Shown here: piece after piece, positions 62,645 through 64,000 of the stretch | Layout of the letters: every line of letters starts with the position of its first letter | How positions within the stretch are numbered: the first letter of the stretch is position 1 | NCBI RefSeq assembly: GCF_016495725.1 | Contig: NZ_CP054705.1 | Span: forward strand, 2,046,001 to 2,110,000 | DNA from: Salicibibacter cibarius | GTDB taxonomy: Bacteria > Bacillota > Bacilli > Bacillales > Marinococcaceae | Length of the DNA stretch: 64,000 nt | Reading direction: 5' to 3' | Translations under genes and position numbers: made by a program | Notes under the pieces: model-generated | What the model was told of the DNA's origin: nothing | Seen by the model: the letters and a program-made list of their open reading frames with translations, nothing else | Database searches by the model: none

Positions 62645-63602
62645 TCTGTTGCAAGTGTTAACGGAAATGAAGGACGGTTATGTTTCCGGACAGCAAATAA
62701 GCGACCGCTTAGGCGTGAGTCGAACGGCAGTGTGGAAACATATGGAGGATTTGCGCAAAGAAGGGTATGTGATTGAAGCCATTCCCAGGAAAGGCTATCA
62801 ATTGAAAGCACGCCCGGAAACATTAAGCGAAGCTGAAATCAAAGCGGGTTTATCGACAAACAAGATTGGGCAGACAACTTTTTATAAATCGAAAGTGACG
62901 TCGACGCAAACGCTTGCAAAAGAAGCATATCGTGAAGGCACTCCCCACGGAACAGCGATCGTTGCCAGTGAACAAACAGGTGGCAGGGGACGGATGGAAC
63001 GGCCCTGGCAATCGCCGGAACAGACGAGCATTAGTGTATCCATCGTTGTCAAACCGGACATTTCGATTAGAGAAGCCCCGCAGTTAACATTAGTGACCGC
63101 GGTGGCGGCAGCAGAAGCGTTGGAACAGATGACCCAACTTCCCGTGCAGATCAAATGGCCGAACGATATTTATATAAATAACCGAAAAGTTTCAGGCATT
63201 TTGACGGAAATGCAAGCGGAAGCGGAAGTGGACAAAATACAAATGATGATCGTCGGGATCGGTCTGAACATTAATCAAAAACAAGCCCACTTTCCCGAGG
63301 ATCTCCGGGAAAAAGCGACGTCATTATACGTGGAAAGCGGAAAGGAATGGCCGCGGGCATATATTTTGCAAGCTTTGTTTATCGCTTTTGAAAAATGGTA
63401 TGACACGTGGATGGAACATGGATTTGATCATATTCGCGAAACGTGGGAAAAATACGCGGCGCTTTATGAGCGGCCGGTAAAAGCCATGCAGGGCAATAAA
63501 ACCGTCGTCGGGCACATGATAGGCATTAATCGTGAAGGCGTCTTGCAATTAAAGGATCAACATGGGGAGGTTCATTTGATATACAGCGGTGATTTGGAAT
63601 AA
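62634..63602 (+). CDS. birA: Biotin operon repressor / biotin-protein ligase BirA
   Basis: 322 residues. N-terminal helix-turn-helix (about 5-60: SGQQISDRLGVSRTAVWKHM) for biotin operon repression, then the ligase domain that attaches biotin to carboxylases: TSTQTLAKE, ASEQTGGRGRMERPWQSP with the biotinyl-AMP loop, IKWPNDIYINNRKVSGIL, and a C-terminal SH3-like part. GTG start with AAGGAG upstream. panC follows after 18 bases. Confidence 0.93.
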   Translation: MKHDLLQVLTEMKDGYVSGQQISDRLGVSRTAVWKHMEDLRKEGYVIEAIPRKGYQLKARPETLSEAEIKAGLSTNKIGQTTFYKSKVTSTQTLAKEAYREGTPHGTAIVASEQTGGRGRMERPWQSPEQTSISVSIVVKPDISIREAPQLTLVTAVAAAEALEQMTQLPVQIKWPNDIYINNRKVSGILTEMQAEAEVDKIQMMIVGIGLNINQKQAHFPEDLREKATSLYVESGKEWPRAYILQALFIAFEKWYDTWMEHGFDHIRETWEKYAALYERPVKAMQGNKTVVGHMIGINREGVLQLKDQHGEVHLIYSGDLE

Positions 63603-63620
63603 TCCAAAGGAGGAACGAGG

Positions 63621-64000
63621 ATGCTTATTTGCCGAACAAAAAAAGAATGGCAGAACTGTCGTGATCAAATGGAGGGAAATGGTTCCATTGCCCTCGTTCC
63701 GACAATGGGGGCGTTGCATCAAGGGCATCTGCAGTTGGTGAAGCAAGCAAAGGCCGATCATGACCAATTGGTTATGACGATTTTCGTCAATCCCTTACAG
63801 TTTGGGGAAGGGGAGGATTATGACCATTATCCCAGGCAGGAAGAGGCGGATATTGAAAAAGCAAAAGCAGCAGGTGTCGACGTCCTTTGGTTGCCGTCGG
63901 TGGACGATATTTATCCACGTGATCCGGCTGTAACCGTTAGGGTAGGCAAAATGAGCGAACGTCTTTGTGGGCGTCACCGTCCCGGCCATTTTGACGGCAT
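63621..64000 (+). CDS. panC: Pantothenate synthetase, 3' end cut by the window
   Basis: First 126 residues visible. Joins pantoate and beta-alanine with ATP. ATP-site motif ALVPTMGALHQGHLQLV near 24-40, IFVNPLQFGEGEDYDHYPR near 54-72, and LCGRHRPGHFDG near 115-126 are standard. GGAGGAACGAGG precedes the ATG. In B. subtilis panB precedes panC; here panC comes directly after birA. Confidence 0.93.
   Translation, partial: MLICRTKKEWQNCRDQMEGNGSIALVPTMGALHQGHLQLVKQAKADHDQLVMTIFVNPLQFGEGEDYDHYPRQEEADIEKAKAAGVDVLWLPSVDDIYPRDPAVTVRVGKMSERLCGRHRPGHFDG

Overview
The window is a chromosomal stretch of a spore-forming, moderate-GC Bacillaceae, most likely an alkaliphilic or halophilic one. Evidence for Bacillaceae is close synteny with Bacillus subtilis around cmk-ypfD-der-gpsA-spoIVA-folE-mtrB-hepS/T-aro-trp-qcr-dapB-bshA-cca-birA-panC, spore genes (sleB, ypeB, spoIVA, spoVIF, ypjB), bacillithiol genes (bshA, ypdA) and TRAP-type control of trp. 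Very acidic extracellular tails and linkers (QcrC, SleB) fit a high-salt or high-pH lifestyle. A genus such as Salicibibacter or Geomicrobium is only a guess.

Layout. 1-3.7 kb: decayed TnpB-type insertion sequences around a DUF2663 membrane protein, then a sirtuin. 4-8.4 kb: a MecA paralogue, a glutamate-dehydrogenase homologue that has lost all three active-site lysines, bacillithiol disulfide reductase, asparaginase and a 54-residue zinc-ribbon protein. 8.4-13.2 kb: a second decayed TnpB-like element directly abutting a SAM-riboswitch operon (metI-yitJ). 13.9-23.2 kb: sleB-ypeB, cmk, a frameshifted plsC, ypfD, yphA, der, plsY, gpsA. 23.4-27 kb: an accessory block with an IS1380-family insertion (5-bp target duplication visible), a CPBP membrane protease, spoVIF and a 52-bp tandem repeat. 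27-36.4 kb: yphE-yphF-spoIVA, a possible structured RNA, folE-mtrB, and the menaquinone/heptaprenyl cluster, in which futalosine-pathway genes (mqnP, ubiX, mqnA) lie between menG and hepT. 36.5-50.2 kb: cheR, aroC-aroB-aroH, a TRAP-regulated trpEDCFBA operon, hisC, tyrA, aroA. 50.2-51 kb: a long gene-free stretch ending in a consensus promoter and terminator that would make a ~100-nt RNA. 51-64 kb: ypiA, ypiF, qcrABC (bc complex), ypjA, ypjB, a zinc peptidase, ypjC (minus strand), then mazG-dapB-mgsA-bshA-cca-birA-panC (cut by the window end).

The core is aromatic amino-acid and quinone metabolism. Chorismate from aroC/aroB/aroA feeds tryptophan (trp), prephenate (aroH/tyrA/hisC) and menaquinone (mqnA), and menaquinol is oxidised by the QcrABC complex. 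folE-mtrB provides folate synthesis and the TRAP regulator whose (G/U)AG binding array is visible before trpE.

Between genes the window carries at least three dispersed repeat families. R is a ~90-bp multi-hairpin element with eight full, partial or variant copies. S is a 210-280-bp MITE-like element with terminal inverted repeats, and one copy has an R copy nested inside. T is a short inverted repeat. I saw no tRNA, rRNA or CRISPR array.
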